From Polyangiaceae bacterium (GTDB lineage: Bacteria; Myxococcota_A; Polyangia; Polyangiales; Polyangiaceae), in assembly GCA_016719945.1 (NCBI GenBank), contig JADJYE010000005.1:186001-250000 (forward strand): a stretch of 64,000 nt of DNA, in the 5' to 3' direction. The notes beneath the pieces are model-generated. The model ran no database searches. It saw only the letters and a program-made list of their open reading frames with translations, and had not been told where the DNA came from. The translations under genes and the position numbers were made by a program. This document shows, piece after piece, positions 9,507 to 17,894 of this stretch. Every line of letters begins with the position of its first letter. The stretch's first letter is position 1.

Positions 9507-9822
9507 ATGAGCAAGCGGCTCGCGTTCTTGGAGAAGCTCGTCAGCGACGGCAAGGCAGACAGCTTCGGGCGGTACTGCTACGCGCTCGAGCTGAAGGGCG
9601 CGGGGCGCATCGACGACGCGCTCGCGGCCTTCGAGGCGCTGCGCGACGCCGACGCGCGCTACGTGCCGATGTACCTGATGTGCGGCACCATGCTGCTCGA
9701 CGCGGGCCCGCGCGGCCGACGCGGGCGCGTGGCTCTCGCAGGGCATCGACGTCGCGTCCGCGGCGGGCGACTCGAAGGCCCTCGGCGAGCTCAAGGACGC
9801 CCTCGCCCGCTGCGAGCCCTGA
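9507..9822 (+). pseudogene. Small TPR-like protein gene with a +1 frameshift
   Basis: Translation from the ATG at 9507 gives a TPR-type helical repeat (MSKRLAFLEKLVSDGKAD, then FGRYCYALELKGAGRIDDAL) up to LLDAG, after which the frame turns into Arg-rich nonsense overlapping rarA. Removing one C in the GGGCCC run near 9708-9713 restores RAADAGAWLSQGIDVASAAG and then KALGELKDALARCEP with a TGA at 9820-9822. That gives a coherent protein of about 104 residues with a second TPR-like helix pair. The region length is 3n+1, consistent with a single inserted base. It is either a real mutation or a sequencing/assembly error. It lies 27 nt after hpt and overlaps convergent rarA by 32 nt in the corrected frame. 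Confidence 0.75.
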
Positions 9823-11158
9823 GCGCCTCCAGGCGCTCGGCGATCGTGCGTTCGAAGCCGCGCTGCGTCGGCTCGTAGTAGCGAGCGTCCTGCAGCGCGT
9901 CCGGCAGGTAGGTCTCGCCGGCGGCGAAGCCGCCCTCCTCGTCGTGGGCGTAGCGGTACCCGCCGCCGTAGCCTTCGTCCTTCATCAGCGCGGTCACCGC
10001 GTTGCGCAGCTTCATCGGGACCTCCAGCGCGCCGTGCTCGCGGACGGCGCGCTGGGCCGACTGCCAGGCCACGGTGCACGCGTTCGACTTCGGCGCGCTG
10101 GCCAGGTAGAGCGCCGCCTGCGCCATCGGGTAGAGGCCCTCGGGCATGCCCATCCGGCGGAACGCCGCGTCGGCGGCGACGGCCACCTCGAGCGCGCGCG
10201 GATCGGCGTTGCCGACGTCCTCGCTCGCGAAGATCATCATGCGGCGCAGCAAGAAGAGCGGGTCGTCGCCCGACTCGAGCATGCGCATGAGCCAGTAGAT
10301 CGCGGCGTCGGGGTCCGAGCCGCGCATCGACTTGATGAACGCCGACGAGACGTTGAAATGCTCCTCGCCGGCCTTGTCGTAGAGCAGCGTCTTCGTCTCG
10401 CTCTGCGCCGCGACGTCCGCGAGCGTCACCAGCGCCTCGCCGCGCGCGCGCACCTCGTCGACCGCCAGCTCCAGGGAGGTGAGCGCGCGTCGCGCGTCTC
10501 CCTGGGCGAGCCGCGCGATCGCGCCCAGGGCCTCCGGTTCGGCGCGCACGTCGCCGCCGAGGCCTTCTTCCGAGGCGAGCGCGCGCTCGAGCAGGGCCAC
10601 GAGCGCGGCCTCGGAGAGCAGGCGCAGGCGGTAGACCTTGCACCGGGACAAGAGCGGCGCGTTGACGCTGAACGACGGGTTCTCGGTGGTCGCGCCGATC
10701 AGGGTGAAGGTGCCGTCCTCGACCTGCGGCAACAGGGCGTCCTGCTGGGACTTGTTGAACCTGTGGATCTCGTCGATGAACAGGATGGTGCGCTGGCCTT
10801 GGAGGCGGCGGGCGTCGCGCGCCGCCGCCGTCGCCTCGCGGACGTCCCCCACCCCCGAGAGCACGGCGTTGAGCGCGACGAAGCGGGCGCGGGTCGTCTC
10901 GGCGACGATGCGCGCGAGGGTCGTCTTGCCCGACCCCGGAGGCCCCCAGAGGATCATCGACCGCACCCGATCCGACGCGACCGCGTGTGACAGCGGCGCG
11001 CCCTCGCCGAGCACGTGCTCCTGCCCCGCCAGCTCCGAGAGCGAGCGCGGGCGCATCCGCTCGGCGAGCGGGATGGTCCCCTTCAGCGCGGGATCGCGCC
11101 GCTCGGCCGCCTCGAACAGGGTCGACTCTGGCGTGGCGCCGCGCCCGCGCCGGCTCAT
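9791..11158 (-). CDS. rarA: Replication-associated recombination protein A (AAA+ ATPase)
   Basis: A 455-residue AAA+ clamp-loader-like ATPase acting at stalled replication forks (RarA/MgsA/WRNIP1 family). Walker A is GPPGSGKT (residues 72-79), Walker B is LFIDEIHRF (about 127-134), sensor 1 is LIGATTENPSF, and the trademark MARS-family segments EEHFNVSSAFIKSMRGSDPD and ASEDVGNADPRAL are present. Length and N-terminal LAERMRPRSLSELAGQEH are typical. Its start overlaps the stop of the YggS-like gene by 4 nt, so the two are probably co-translated. Its 3' end runs into the convergent frameshifted TPR gene. Confidence 0.95.
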   Translation of the reverse strand: MSRRGRGATPESTLFEAAERRDPALKGTIPLAERMRPRSLSELAGQEHVLGEGAPLSHAVASDRVRSMILWGPPGSGKTTLARIVAETTRARFVALNAVLSGVGDVREATAAARDARRLQGQRTILFIDEIHRFNKSQQDALLPQVEDGTFTLIGATTENPSFSVNAPLLSRCKVYRLRLLSEAALVALLERALASEEGLGGDVRAEPEALGAIARLAQGDARRALTSLELAVDEVRARGEALVTLADVAAQSETKTLLYDKAGEEHFNVSSAFIKSMRGSDPDAAIYWLMRMLESGDDPLFLLRRMMIFASEDVGNADPRALEVAVAADAAFRRMGMPEGLYPMAQAALYLASAPKSNACTVAWQSAQRAVREHGALEVPMKLRNAVTALMKDEGYGGGYRYAHDEEGGFAAGETYLPDALQDARYYEPTQRGFERTIAERLEALRARSGRGRP

Positions 11159-11868
11159 GCTCCGGCGTTCGCGACCTTCGCGGGCCGCGCTCCGAAGATG
11201 TCCGTCCCTACGCGGATCAAGGTCGCGCCCTCTTCGATCGCCACCTCGAAGTCGTGTGACATGCCCATCGACAACACGAGGGGTCGCGAGACGAGGCCTT
11301 CGCCGACGAGGTGCTCGCCCAGCCCGCGAAGCGCTCGAAAGTGTGGCCTCGAGGCCTGCGGGTCGTCGGCGGGCGGAGGGATGGTCATCAGCCCGCGCAG
11401 GCCCAGGCTCGGGTGCCTCGAGACGGCGCGCGCGAGCGACGACGCCGCCTCGGGGAGGCAGCCCGACTTCTGCGGCTCGCGACCGACGTTGATCTCGAGC
11501 AGCACCTCGACGCGCTCGGTCGCGCGGCGCGCGAGATCGTCGGCGAGCTCGGGGCGATCGACGCCGTGGATCAGCTTCGCCCAGCGGACCACGTCCTTCA
11601 CCTTGTTGCGCTGCAGGTGCCCGATGAAGTGGAAGCCGATCGGCAGGTCGCTGAGCTCACCCGCCTTGGCCGCGAGCTCCTGCGCGTAGCTCTCGCCGAA
11701 CTCGAGCTGTCCGGCCGCGAAGGCGTCCCGGATCGCGCTGGCCGGGTGGCCCTTGCTCACGGCGAGCAGCTGCAGCGCGTCGGTCCGGCCGGCGCGCGCC
11801 ATCGCCGCGTTCATCCGCGAGCGGACGTGCTCGAGCCGCTCGCCGATGGCGCTCATCGCGCCGAGCAT
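11155..11868 (-). CDS. YggS/PLPBP-family pyridoxal phosphate homeostasis protein
   Basis: A 237-residue PLP-binding TIM-barrel protein (YggS, PROSC, COG0325) involved in PLP homeostasis, with no known catalytic activity. The PLP-binding Lys lies in LLAVSKG (Lys39), followed by GQLEFGESYAQEL, IGFHFIGHLQRNK, the middle VLLEINVGREPQKSG and the terminal LSMGMSHDFEVAIEEGATLIR plus VGTDIFGARP. The ATG at 11868 gives MLGAMSAIGERL; family members usually begin near MSAIGERL, so 11856 is an equally good start. It overlaps rarA by 4 nt. Confidence 0.93.
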   Translation of the reverse strand: MLGAMSAIGERLEHVRSRMNAAMARAGRTDALQLLAVSKGHPASAIRDAFAAGQLEFGESYAQELAAKAGELSDLPIGFHFIGHLQRNKVKDVVRWAKLIHGVDRPELADDLARRATERVEVLLEINVGREPQKSGCLPEAASSLARAVSRHPSLGLRGLMTIPPPADDPQASRPHFRALRGLGEHLVGEGLVSRPLVLSMGMSHDFEVAIEEGATLIRVGTDIFGARPAKVANAGA

Positions 11869-12026
11869 GCCCGCAACGTCCGCGGTCGTCGAGCAGACCC
11901 CTCATCATCTGCACCTCTGGCGCCAGGGACGACACTTGTGCCGGTCTGCGCCGGGCCGACGCCCATGAACCCAGCGATTTTGCAGGGAACCCGCTGGAAC
12001 GAAACGTGCAACAATGTGCTCGCCCC

Positions 12027-12428
12027 ATGATCCCTGTCACGCGAAGCTCCGCGCTCTGGGTCTTGGCCGCGATGGCCGCGGCGATGGGTGGCCCTGCGTG
12101 CTTCGATCCCCAGCCCGATCCCCCGGAGGACGCTGCGGCCGGGGCAGGCTCACCCCAAGGTGGCGCTACCGGTGAGGGCGGGTTCTTCACCGGCCTCGGC
12201 GGCGCCGGCGGGCAGCCCGACGGCAACGGCGGGTCGCCTGCTGCAGGCGGTGGCGCGGAAGGCGGCGGCGAGCCGATCGGCGGAGGTGTCGCCGCGGGCG
12301 GCGGTGGCGGCGGCGCAGGGGGTGGCGCAGGTGGCGGCGGGGCCAGCGAGGGCGGGGCCAGCCAGGGCGGCGGCGGCATGGGTGGTGGGGTCGACGGCGC
12401 TGGCGGAGCCGGCGGCGTCCTCGACTGA
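12027..12428 (+). CDS. Short Gly-rich lipoprotein, paralogue 1
   Basis: 133 residues. The signal peptide ends at GGPAC (lipobox Cys25), followed directly by FDPQPDPP. The remainder is almost entirely a Gly/Ala repeat (GG, GGG, GGA) with no folded domain visible. The ATG at 12027 is chosen over an in-frame ATG seven codons upstream because it starts cleanly into the signal peptide. The next gene encodes a similar protein with the same FDPQPDPP box, so the pair looks like a tandem duplication. Possibly a surface spacer or cell-envelope filler; function unknown. Confidence 0.65.
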   Translation: MIPVTRSSALWVLAAMAAAMGGPACFDPQPDPPEDAAAGAGSPQGGATGEGGFFTGLGGAGGQPDGNGGSPAAGGGAEGGGEPIGGGVAAGGGGGGAGGGAGGGGASEGGASQGGGGMGGGVDGAGGAGGVLD

Positions 12429-12472
12429 GCAACGATCACGGTCACGGGCACGAGCTTGGTGTGAGGGATTCG

Positions 12473-12844
12473 ATGAGGTTTCGCGTGTCGCGAGGTCGTT
12501 CGAAGCAAGGCGTGTGGGCCGCGGTCCTCGGGCTGCTGGCGTTCGCGAGCTCGTGCGTGTTCGATCCTCAGCCCGATCCGCCTGGCCTCGATGACGGCGG
12601 CGTCGACGACGACGGGAACACCGGCAACGGCGCCGGCGCGAACGAGGGCGGCAGCGCCGCGAACGCCGGCGGAGGCGCAGCCGGCGGCGCGGGCAACGAC
12701 GGCGGCGCGGGCGGTGGTGAAGGTGGTGCCACCGGTGGAGCTGGCGGCACGGGTGGAGCCGGCGGTGCAGGTGGCGCCGGCGGCGCCGGCGGTGAAGGCG
12801 GCGCGGCGGGCGGCGGCGGAGCCGGCGGCACCGGCGGCGGGTAG
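12473..12844 (+). CDS. Short Gly-rich lipoprotein, paralogue 2
   Basis: 123 residues, start ATG 12473 with GAGGGA upstream (an in-frame GTG at 12461 is less likely). The signal peptide (VWAAVLGLLAFASSC) ends at lipobox Cys28, followed by VFDPQPDPPG. The mature chain is a low-complexity GGA/GGT repeat, ending GGTGGG. It sits 44 nt after its paralogue on the same strand. Retention of the FDPQPDPP box while the repeat tail differs suggests the box matters, for example for lipoprotein sorting or processing. That is inference. Confidence 0.65.
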   Translation: MRFRVSRGRSKQGVWAAVLGLLAFASSCVFDPQPDPPGLDDGGVDDDGNTGNGAGANEGGSAANAGGGAAGGAGNDGGAGGGEGGATGGAGGTGGAGGAGGAGGAGGEGGAAGGGGAGGTGGG

Positions 12845-12872
12845 CCTAGAGGGGGGGTGTCCCTAGTTCGGC

Positions 12873-13370
12873 TTAGCCCCGCCGCGAGTACGTCTCCGCG
12901 AGGTTCGCCATCACGTCCGCGAGGATCGCGTCCGCGACCCGCAGCCGCCGCGACATCTCGCGCGCCACGTTCAGCACGACGATCGCGTAGGCCTTGATGT
13001 CGCGCCGGTACAGCGCCTCGAGGTCGCTCGCCGACATCTTCAGGACCTGCGCCGGCGCGAGCGCGCGGACCGTCGCGGAGCGCGGCATCACGTCGAGGAT
13101 CGACATCTCGCCGAACCAGTCGCCAGGGCCGAACATCGCGACGCGCGACTCGCGCTGCGACTTGGACTGTTTGACCACCTCCATCTCGCCCTGCAAGAGC
13201 ACGAACAGCTCTCGGCCGGTCTCGCCCTCGCGGAAGACGACCTCGCCTGGCATCAGGCGGAGGATGGGCAATCGCTGGACGAACTCTTCGAGGACCGGCT
13301 TGTCGAGGCCGCCGAAGAGACCGATTTCAGCGAGCTGATCGAGGCTGGGTGCGTCGCTGGGTGCGGGCAT
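12873..13370 (-). CDS. Cyclic nucleotide-binding domain protein
   Basis: 165 residues forming a single cNMP-binding domain plus a C-terminal helix. The beta-roll segments GEVVFREGETGRELFVLLQG and the phosphate-binding cassette FGEMSILDVMPRSATVRA (with the Arg that contacts the cyclic phosphate and the neighbouring Ala) are intact, so cAMP or cGMP binding is plausible. There is no HTH, kinase or channel domain. It therefore looks like a stand-alone sensor that acts through a partner protein. No operon partner is obvious; the next gene on the strand starts 841 bp upstream. Confidence 0.85.
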   Translation of the reverse strand: MPAPSDAPSLDQLAEIGLFGGLDKPVLEEFVQRLPILRLMPGEVVFREGETGRELFVLLQGEMEVVKQSKSQRESRVAMFGPGDWFGEMSILDVMPRSATVRALAPAQVLKMSASDLEALYRRDIKAYAIVVLNVAREMSRRLRVADAILADVMANLAETYSRRG

Positions 13371-13407
13371 GGTGACTCGTCCTATCGCTGCGGGGAGCCC
13401 AACAGGA

Positions 13408-14211
13408 CTACCCCGGGTTGCACACGCCGTAGTGGATGTTGCCGATCATCAGCGGCACGCCGTCGGTGACGTCGAGGCCCGTACACACAGGCAGCTCGGC
13501 GGGACAAGCGGGGCTGTTCACGCTGCACCACTGGAAGCAACGGTTGTCGTCGATCGTGGTCGGCAGGCAGACGAAGCCGGGCGCGCACTCCCCGGTGTTC
13601 GCGCAGAGTGCCTGCGCCACACCAGCGCCCGAGGGCGCGCACAGCGAGAACGGCTCGTCGGTGTCGGTGATGCCGAGCTGGCAAGACGTGCCTGTCAGCA
13701 GGCACCCCTGGCTCGACACGAAGTCGCAGCTCTCGGAGCACAACAAGACGGTCTCGGCGTCGGTCAGGCTGATCACACACTTGCCGCCGGGCGCGTCGCA
13801 GTCGTTGTCGTCGGCGCAGAACGTCGCGCAGCTCGTGAGGTCTGCCGTGTACCCGACGCAGATGGTGCCGGGCTCGCACAGCGTCGACTCGTCACAAGGC
13901 TCGCTCTGACCGGCGTCCCCCGCCTCGACGCAGATGCGTGACCCCGCGCCATCGACCGTACACGCGCCGTCCTCGCAGCCGCACTGCGGCGCGACCAGCT
14001 TGCAGGGCTGCTCGTCGCACGCCGGCCCGGTCGTCGTGTTGGACGACGTGACGTCGTCGGTCGCGTTGCCGCCGTCGCCGGACGACGCGCCGGCACCGCC
14101 CTGGTCGGAGGAGCCGCCCTGGCTGCCACCCGAGCCGGTGAGCGAGTCGCCCTTGGCGCACGCGAGGAGCAGCGATGTAAGGAATAAGGCGGTAAGGCGC
14201 GGAGCGGACAT
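13408..14211 (-). CDS. Cys-rich putative lipoprotein
   Basis: 267 residues, ATG at 14211 with GGAGG upstream. Lipobox LLLACAKG (Cys about 18) is followed by a Gly/Ser linker (GGSQGGSSDQGGAGASSG). The mature part has about 26 Cys in repeated patterns such as CDEQPCKLVAPQCGCEDGAC, CADDNDCDAPGGKC and CANTGECAPGFVC, typical of disulfide-rich extracellular Polyangiales proteins. Likely outer surface; function unknown. Confidence 0.75.
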   Translation of the reverse strand: MSAPRLTALFLTSLLLACAKGDSLTGSGGSQGGSSDQGGAGASSGDGGNATDDVTSSNTTTGPACDEQPCKLVAPQCGCEDGACTVDGAGSRICVEAGDAGQSEPCDESTLCEPGTICVGYTADLTSCATFCADDNDCDAPGGKCVISLTDAETVLLCSESCDFVSSQGCLLTGTSCQLGITDTDEPFSLCAPSGAGVAQALCANTGECAPGFVCLPTTIDDNRCFQWCSVNSPACPAELPVCTGLDVTDGVPLMIGNIHYGVCNPG

Positions 14212-14276
14212 CCCAAAGCCTCCGGAGAAACCAAGCCTACCGCGCGGCGCAGCAAACCGCGAGCCTTCGGCCGCGA

Positions 14277-14750
14277 TCAGAGGGCCTTCTCGAAGACGAT
14301 GCGCGCGCGACCCGGGCCTGCGTAGTCATCTACCGTGGTGACCGTGAAGCCCAGGGCCGCATGAAACTGAACGGAGCCCTCGTCGCCGTGGGTGGTGATC
14401 GCCTTGAGGCCCACGCAGCTCGCCTCACGGCAGGCCTCCTCGAACGACGCGTAGAGCGCGGCGCCGACGCCTCGTCGACGGAAATCGGGGTGAATCCCCA
14501 CCAGGTGGACGAAGCCGATCCGGGAGCCGGGCGGGGGCGCGACCCGCGTCGCGTTCTGGAAGCTGTCGGCCAGGAAGCCAAACAGAAAGCCCACCAGCTG
14601 GCCGTCTTCCCACTCGACGACGCGGGCGAGGCGGCCCAGCTCGTAGAAGAACATCGGGTGCGCGAGGGCGGTCGTCGGGCCCTCCCACCAATGATCGATG
14701 ACCCGGACGATGTGGTCGTAGTCGGCCTTCTCTAGAGCCCTCGTCTGCAT
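14277..14750 (-). CDS. GNAT-family N-acetyltransferase
   Basis: 157 residues. The acetyl-CoA pyrophosphate-binding motif A is VHLVGIHPDFRRRGVGAAL (about residues 80-98), with the R/Q-x-x-G-x-G/A loop intact as RRRGVGA. The following ALYASFEEACREASCVGLKA helix and the C-terminal HAALGFTVTTVDDY strand fit GNAT motif B. The acceptor substrate is unknown. It is divergent from rpe (57 bp between starts). Confidence 0.85.
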   Translation of the reverse strand: MQTRALEKADYDHIVRVIDHWWEGPTTALAHPMFFYELGRLARVVEWEDGQLVGFLFGFLADSFQNATRVAPPPGSRIGFVHLVGIHPDFRRRGVGAALYASFEEACREASCVGLKAITTHGDEGSVQFHAALGFTVTTVDDYAGPGRARIVFEKAL

Positions 14751-14807
14751 CGCCCGTGAGCGAGCCTAGCAGTGAGTCGGTCGGCGAGGTAAAGCCTTAG
14801 CGGTCCC

Positions 14808-15515
14808 ATGGCTCCGAGCGGAATCGTCATCGCGCCCTCCGTCCTTTCTGCCGATTTCGGCCGCCTTGCCGACGACGTCGCGGCGGCCGATCGCGCCGGC
14901 GCCGACTGGATCCACGTCGACGTGATGGATGGCCGCTTCGTCCCCACCATCACGCTGGGGCCGCTCGTCGTGAAGGCGCTCAGGCGCGCGACCGACAAGC
15001 CGCTCGACGTCCACCTGATGATCGTCGAGCCCGAGCGACACATCGAAGAGTTCGCGCGCGCGGGCGCCGATCGGATCGGCGTCCACGTCGAGGCGTCGAC
15101 GCACCTGCACCGCACCCTGCAGGCGATCCGGGGGGCTGGCTGCAAAGCTTGCGTCGTGCTCAACCCGCACACCCACGAGTCGTCGATCGAGCACGTGCTC
15201 GGCGAGCTGGATCAGGTGCTGGTCATGAGCGTCAACCCGGGCTTCGGCGGCCAGAAGTTCCTGCCGCTGGTCGTGCCCAAGATCGAGCGGCTCAGCCGCA
15301 TGATCGCCGAGCGCGGGCTGGACGTGACGATCGAGGTCGACGGCGGCATCAACGCCGAGACCGCGGCCCTCGTGACGCGGGCGGGCGCGCGGGCGCTCGT
15401 CGCGGGCAACTCGGTGTTCTCGGCCGGCGCGAGCCTCGACGCGTCGGCGACCGTCGACCAGCGCGCCGCGGCGTACCGCCCGGCGATCGACGCGCTGCGC
15501 GGGGCGGCGGCGTGA
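14808..15515 (+). CDS. rpe: Ribulose-phosphate 3-epimerase
   Basis: A 235-residue TIM-barrel enzyme of the pentose phosphate pathway interconverting D-ribulose 5-phosphate and D-xylulose 5-phosphate. Motifs are IAPSVLSADFG, HVDVMDGRFVP, DVHLMIVEPERHI, MSVNPGFGGQKF and EVDGGI, holding the two catalytic Asp residues and the metal ligands. The length is family-normal. Its TGA overlaps the GTG of the following lipoprotein gene (GTGA), so the two are probably coupled. Confidence 0.95.
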   Translation: MAPSGIVIAPSVLSADFGRLADDVAAADRAGADWIHVDVMDGRFVPTITLGPLVVKALRRATDKPLDVHLMIVEPERHIEEFARAGADRIGVHVEASTHLHRTLQAIRGAGCKACVVLNPHTHESSIEHVLGELDQVLVMSVNPGFGGQKFLPLVVPKIERLSRMIAERGLDVTIEVDGGINAETAALVTRAGARALVAGNSVFSAGASLDASATVDQRAAAYRPAIDALRGAAA

Positions 15516-16891
15516 GGGCGCTCTTCGGCGTCTCGCTCGCGACCGCCCTCTGGCTGGTCGCCTGCGGCGCGAGCACGGGAAGCAGCGACGCGGGCTCCGC
15601 CAGCAGCGCGCCCGTGGTCGAGGCTCTCCTCGTGAGCGCCGCCGCGGAGCCGTCTTCGATCCCCGAGCCACCCCCGTCCGCGTCGGCCTCCGCGTCGGCA
15701 CCCCAGGCGCCCAAGTACGCCAAGGCGATCGAGGCCAGCCTCAAGGAGGTCACGCGCCTGCGCGAGCTGCCCGCCAAGGAGCCCATCAAGTCGTTCAGCC
15801 TCGCGCGCGACGCCCTGCTCGAGAAGATGAAGAAGAAGATGAGCGAGGAGATCCCGCCGGGGATCATCGAGCTCCAGGGCGAGTCGCTGCGCAGCTTCGG
15901 CCTCGTCCCGGTCGACTACGAGCTCGAGGAGGGCTTCCTCAAGCTGATCTCGGCGCGCGTCGCGGGCTTCTACGACCCGGACGAGAAGGCGATGTACCTG
16001 ATCGACGACCTCACGAAGGCGCAGGAAGACGAGACCCTGCCGCACGAGCTCGTCCACGCCCTCCAAGACCAGGCGTTTTCCATCGGCTGGATGCTCGACT
16101 ACAAGCCGGGCAAGAGCGACTACACCGCCGCCATCCAGCACCTGGTCGAGGGCGACGCCATGCTGGTGGGGATGATGGTGACCTACGGCGATGGCGCCCT
16201 CGACGTCGACACCGAGAGCCTGCGCACCGCGTTCTTCCTGTCGACGGCGATGAGCCCCGTCGGCGCCGCCACGCCGCCCATCATCGTCAGCAGCCTGGTG
16301 TCGCCGTACACCGACGGCTTCGCGTTCGTGAAGGGCCTGCGGGCCGAGGGCGGCTGGGCCGCGGTGGACGCCGCCTTCAAGAAGCTCCCCGAGACGACCG
16401 AGCAGATCCTGCACCTCGACAAATACAAGTCGCGCGAGCCGGCGAAGCCCGTCCCGGCGATCCCGATCGGCGCGCTCGGCCCCGGGTACGCCGTCGGGCT
16501 CGAGGAGGCCAACGGCGAGCTCGCGCTCCGCATGATGCTCGAGCAGTGGGCCACGTTGAAGGTCGCCGCCAAGGCCGCCCAAGGCTGGGGCGGCGATCGC
16601 TACGTCGTCGTGAAGAAGAAGGACACCGAGCCCTCGTACGCCTCCGCGCTGTTCACCAAGATGGACTCCGCCACCGACGCCGCCGAGGTCGCCAAGATCC
16701 TCAAGGCCAAGCTCGGCCCCAAGTGCGACGCCCGGCCCGACCTCGGCCCCCTCGCGTGGACGCAGCGCGGCGAGGACATCGTGATCGTGGCCGGCCCCTA
16801 CACGAAGGGCGGGACCGTCAAGAGCGCGGGGACCTGCAAGCTCGCCGAGGCGTGGCTCAAGGAGATCCTCGCCGCCCCCGTGACGAAGTAG
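15512..16891 (+). CDS. Predicted lipoprotein zinc metalloprotease-like (HExxH)
   Basis: 459 residues starting at a GTG that overlaps the rpe stop. The lipobox is LWLVACGAS (Cys about 17), followed by a Ser/Ala/Pro linker. The core carries the gluzincin-like HELVHALQDQ (His about 177, 181), preceded by ARVAGFYDPDEKAMYL and followed about 32 residues later by HLVEGDAM, a candidate third ligand Glu. This spacing resembles families of exported HExxH proteins of unknown substrate. A C-terminal beta-rich domain follows (about 330-459). Catalysis is predicted, not shown. It converges on and overlaps the methyltransferase gene by 35 nt. Confidence 0.75.
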   Translation: MRALFGVSLATALWLVACGASTGSSDAGSASSAPVVEALLVSAAAEPSSIPEPPPSASASASAPQAPKYAKAIEASLKEVTRLRELPAKEPIKSFSLARDALLEKMKKKMSEEIPPGIIELQGESLRSFGLVPVDYELEEGFLKLISARVAGFYDPDEKAMYLIDDLTKAQEDETLPHELVHALQDQAFSIGWMLDYKPGKSDYTAAIQHLVEGDAMLVGMMVTYGDGALDVDTESLRTAFFLSTAMSPVGAATPPIIVSSLVSPYTDGFAFVKGLRAEGGWAAVDAAFKKLPETTEQILHLDKYKSREPAKPVPAIPIGALGPGYAVGLEEANGELALRMMLEQWATLKVAAKAAQGWGGDRYVVVKKKDTEPSYASALFTKMDSATDAAEVAKILKAKLGPKCDARPDLGPLAWTQRGEDIVIVAGPYTKGGTVKSAGTCKLAEAWLKEILAAPVTK

Positions 16892-17894
16892 CGAAGCCCA
16901 CCACGCAGATCTCCTGGCCCCCCGAGGGCAGGTGGGCCGCCCGCACGTCGGCGAGGCCCATCGCGCGCACTCGCTTCAGGTACTCCGGGATCTCCTCCAC
17001 CATGCGCTCGTCGTTCAGCTTGAGCGTGAGCACGACCCCGAGCAGGTCGCGCCGCGCCGGCCCGACCACGCGCTCGAGGTAGCGCAGCGCGACCCGCGGC
17101 GCGAGGTTCATGTCCATCACGACCCAGTGGATCGGCCGCGGGAGGTCGGCCTTCTTCAGCGCTCCAGCGGGCACCGCGAGGTGTTTGAAGCGATCGATCG
17201 CCAGCACGCGCGGGTCCATCGCGCCGGGGTCGACGCCGGTGACCTTCAGCCCGCGCTCGAGCAGCGCCAGCGAGGCACCGCCGGGCGCGCTCCCCAGCTC
17301 GAGGGCATGCTGTCCGCGCGCGACCTCCACGCCGAACCGCTCGAGCGCCTCGACCAGCTTCGAATACGCCCGGGACGGCGCCTCGGGCGGGGTCGCGATC
17401 GGGCCCTGACCTCCGGGCGTGGCGGACAGCTCGCGCGCGTGCCGGTGCGCGCCGAGCCACGCTCCGTCGAGCGGGTCGACCGCGACGTCGAGCACGACGT
17501 CCCCCAGCGCGGGGGCGCGCGCCCAGGCCGGCTCACCCTCTCGTAGCGCGAGGAGCCACGCCTCCACCGCGGCGCGCGCCTCAAGGCGCTCGTCGCGAGG
17601 CGTCCGCGGGAACACCGCCCAGGCGAGCGGGCCGCCGGCCTGAACGGCCAGCGCGCGCGCTCGCTCGAGGGCCTCCACCGGAGTCTTCGCGCGCCCGAAG
17701 GAGAGGCCCGCGACCCGCGCGAACACCGTCTCGGGCGGGCGGTCGAGGCCGCGCGGCGCGTCCGCCTTGAAGGTGACGTAGCCGGGGCCCGAGAAGGCGA
17801 GCCGCAAGCTCGGATCTCGCGCCGCGACGTCGCGCTTCAGCAGGCGCTCGAAGCCAGGGTCGCACGCGGCGAAGACGAACGGCGACTCGATCAC
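16857..17894 (-). CDS. RlmM/FtsJ-like SAM-dependent RNA methyltransferase
   Basis: 345 residues starting at a GTG that overlaps the TGA of the FGE-like gene (GTGA). The C-terminal half is a Rossmann methyltransferase with ELGSAPGGASLALLERG (about residue 196), the FtsJ/RrmJ-type SAM loop, then VTGVDPGAM, a VVMDMN motif IV and LTLKLND. The N-terminal 150 residues resemble the THUMP-like region of RlmM (23S rRNA 2'-O-ribose methyltransferase). rRNA 2'-O-methylation is likely, but the exact target is unproven. It follows the 18-23 kb operon with short overlaps. Confidence 0.78.
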   Translation of the reverse strand: MIESPFVFAACDPGFERLLKRDVAARDPSLRLAFSGPGYVTFKADAPRGLDRPPETVFARVAGLSFGRAKTPVEALERARALAVQAGGPLAWAVFPRTPRDERLEARAAVEAWLLALREGEPAWARAPALGDVVLDVAVDPLDGAWLGAHRHARELSATPGGQGPIATPPEAPSRAYSKLVEALERFGVEVARGQHALELGSAPGGASLALLERGLKVTGVDPGAMDPRVLAIDRFKHLAVPAGALKKADLPRPIHWVVMDMNLAPRVALRYLERVVGPARRDLLGVVLTLKLNDERMVEEIPEYLKRVRAMGLADVRAAHLPSGGQEICVVGFATSSRGRRGSP

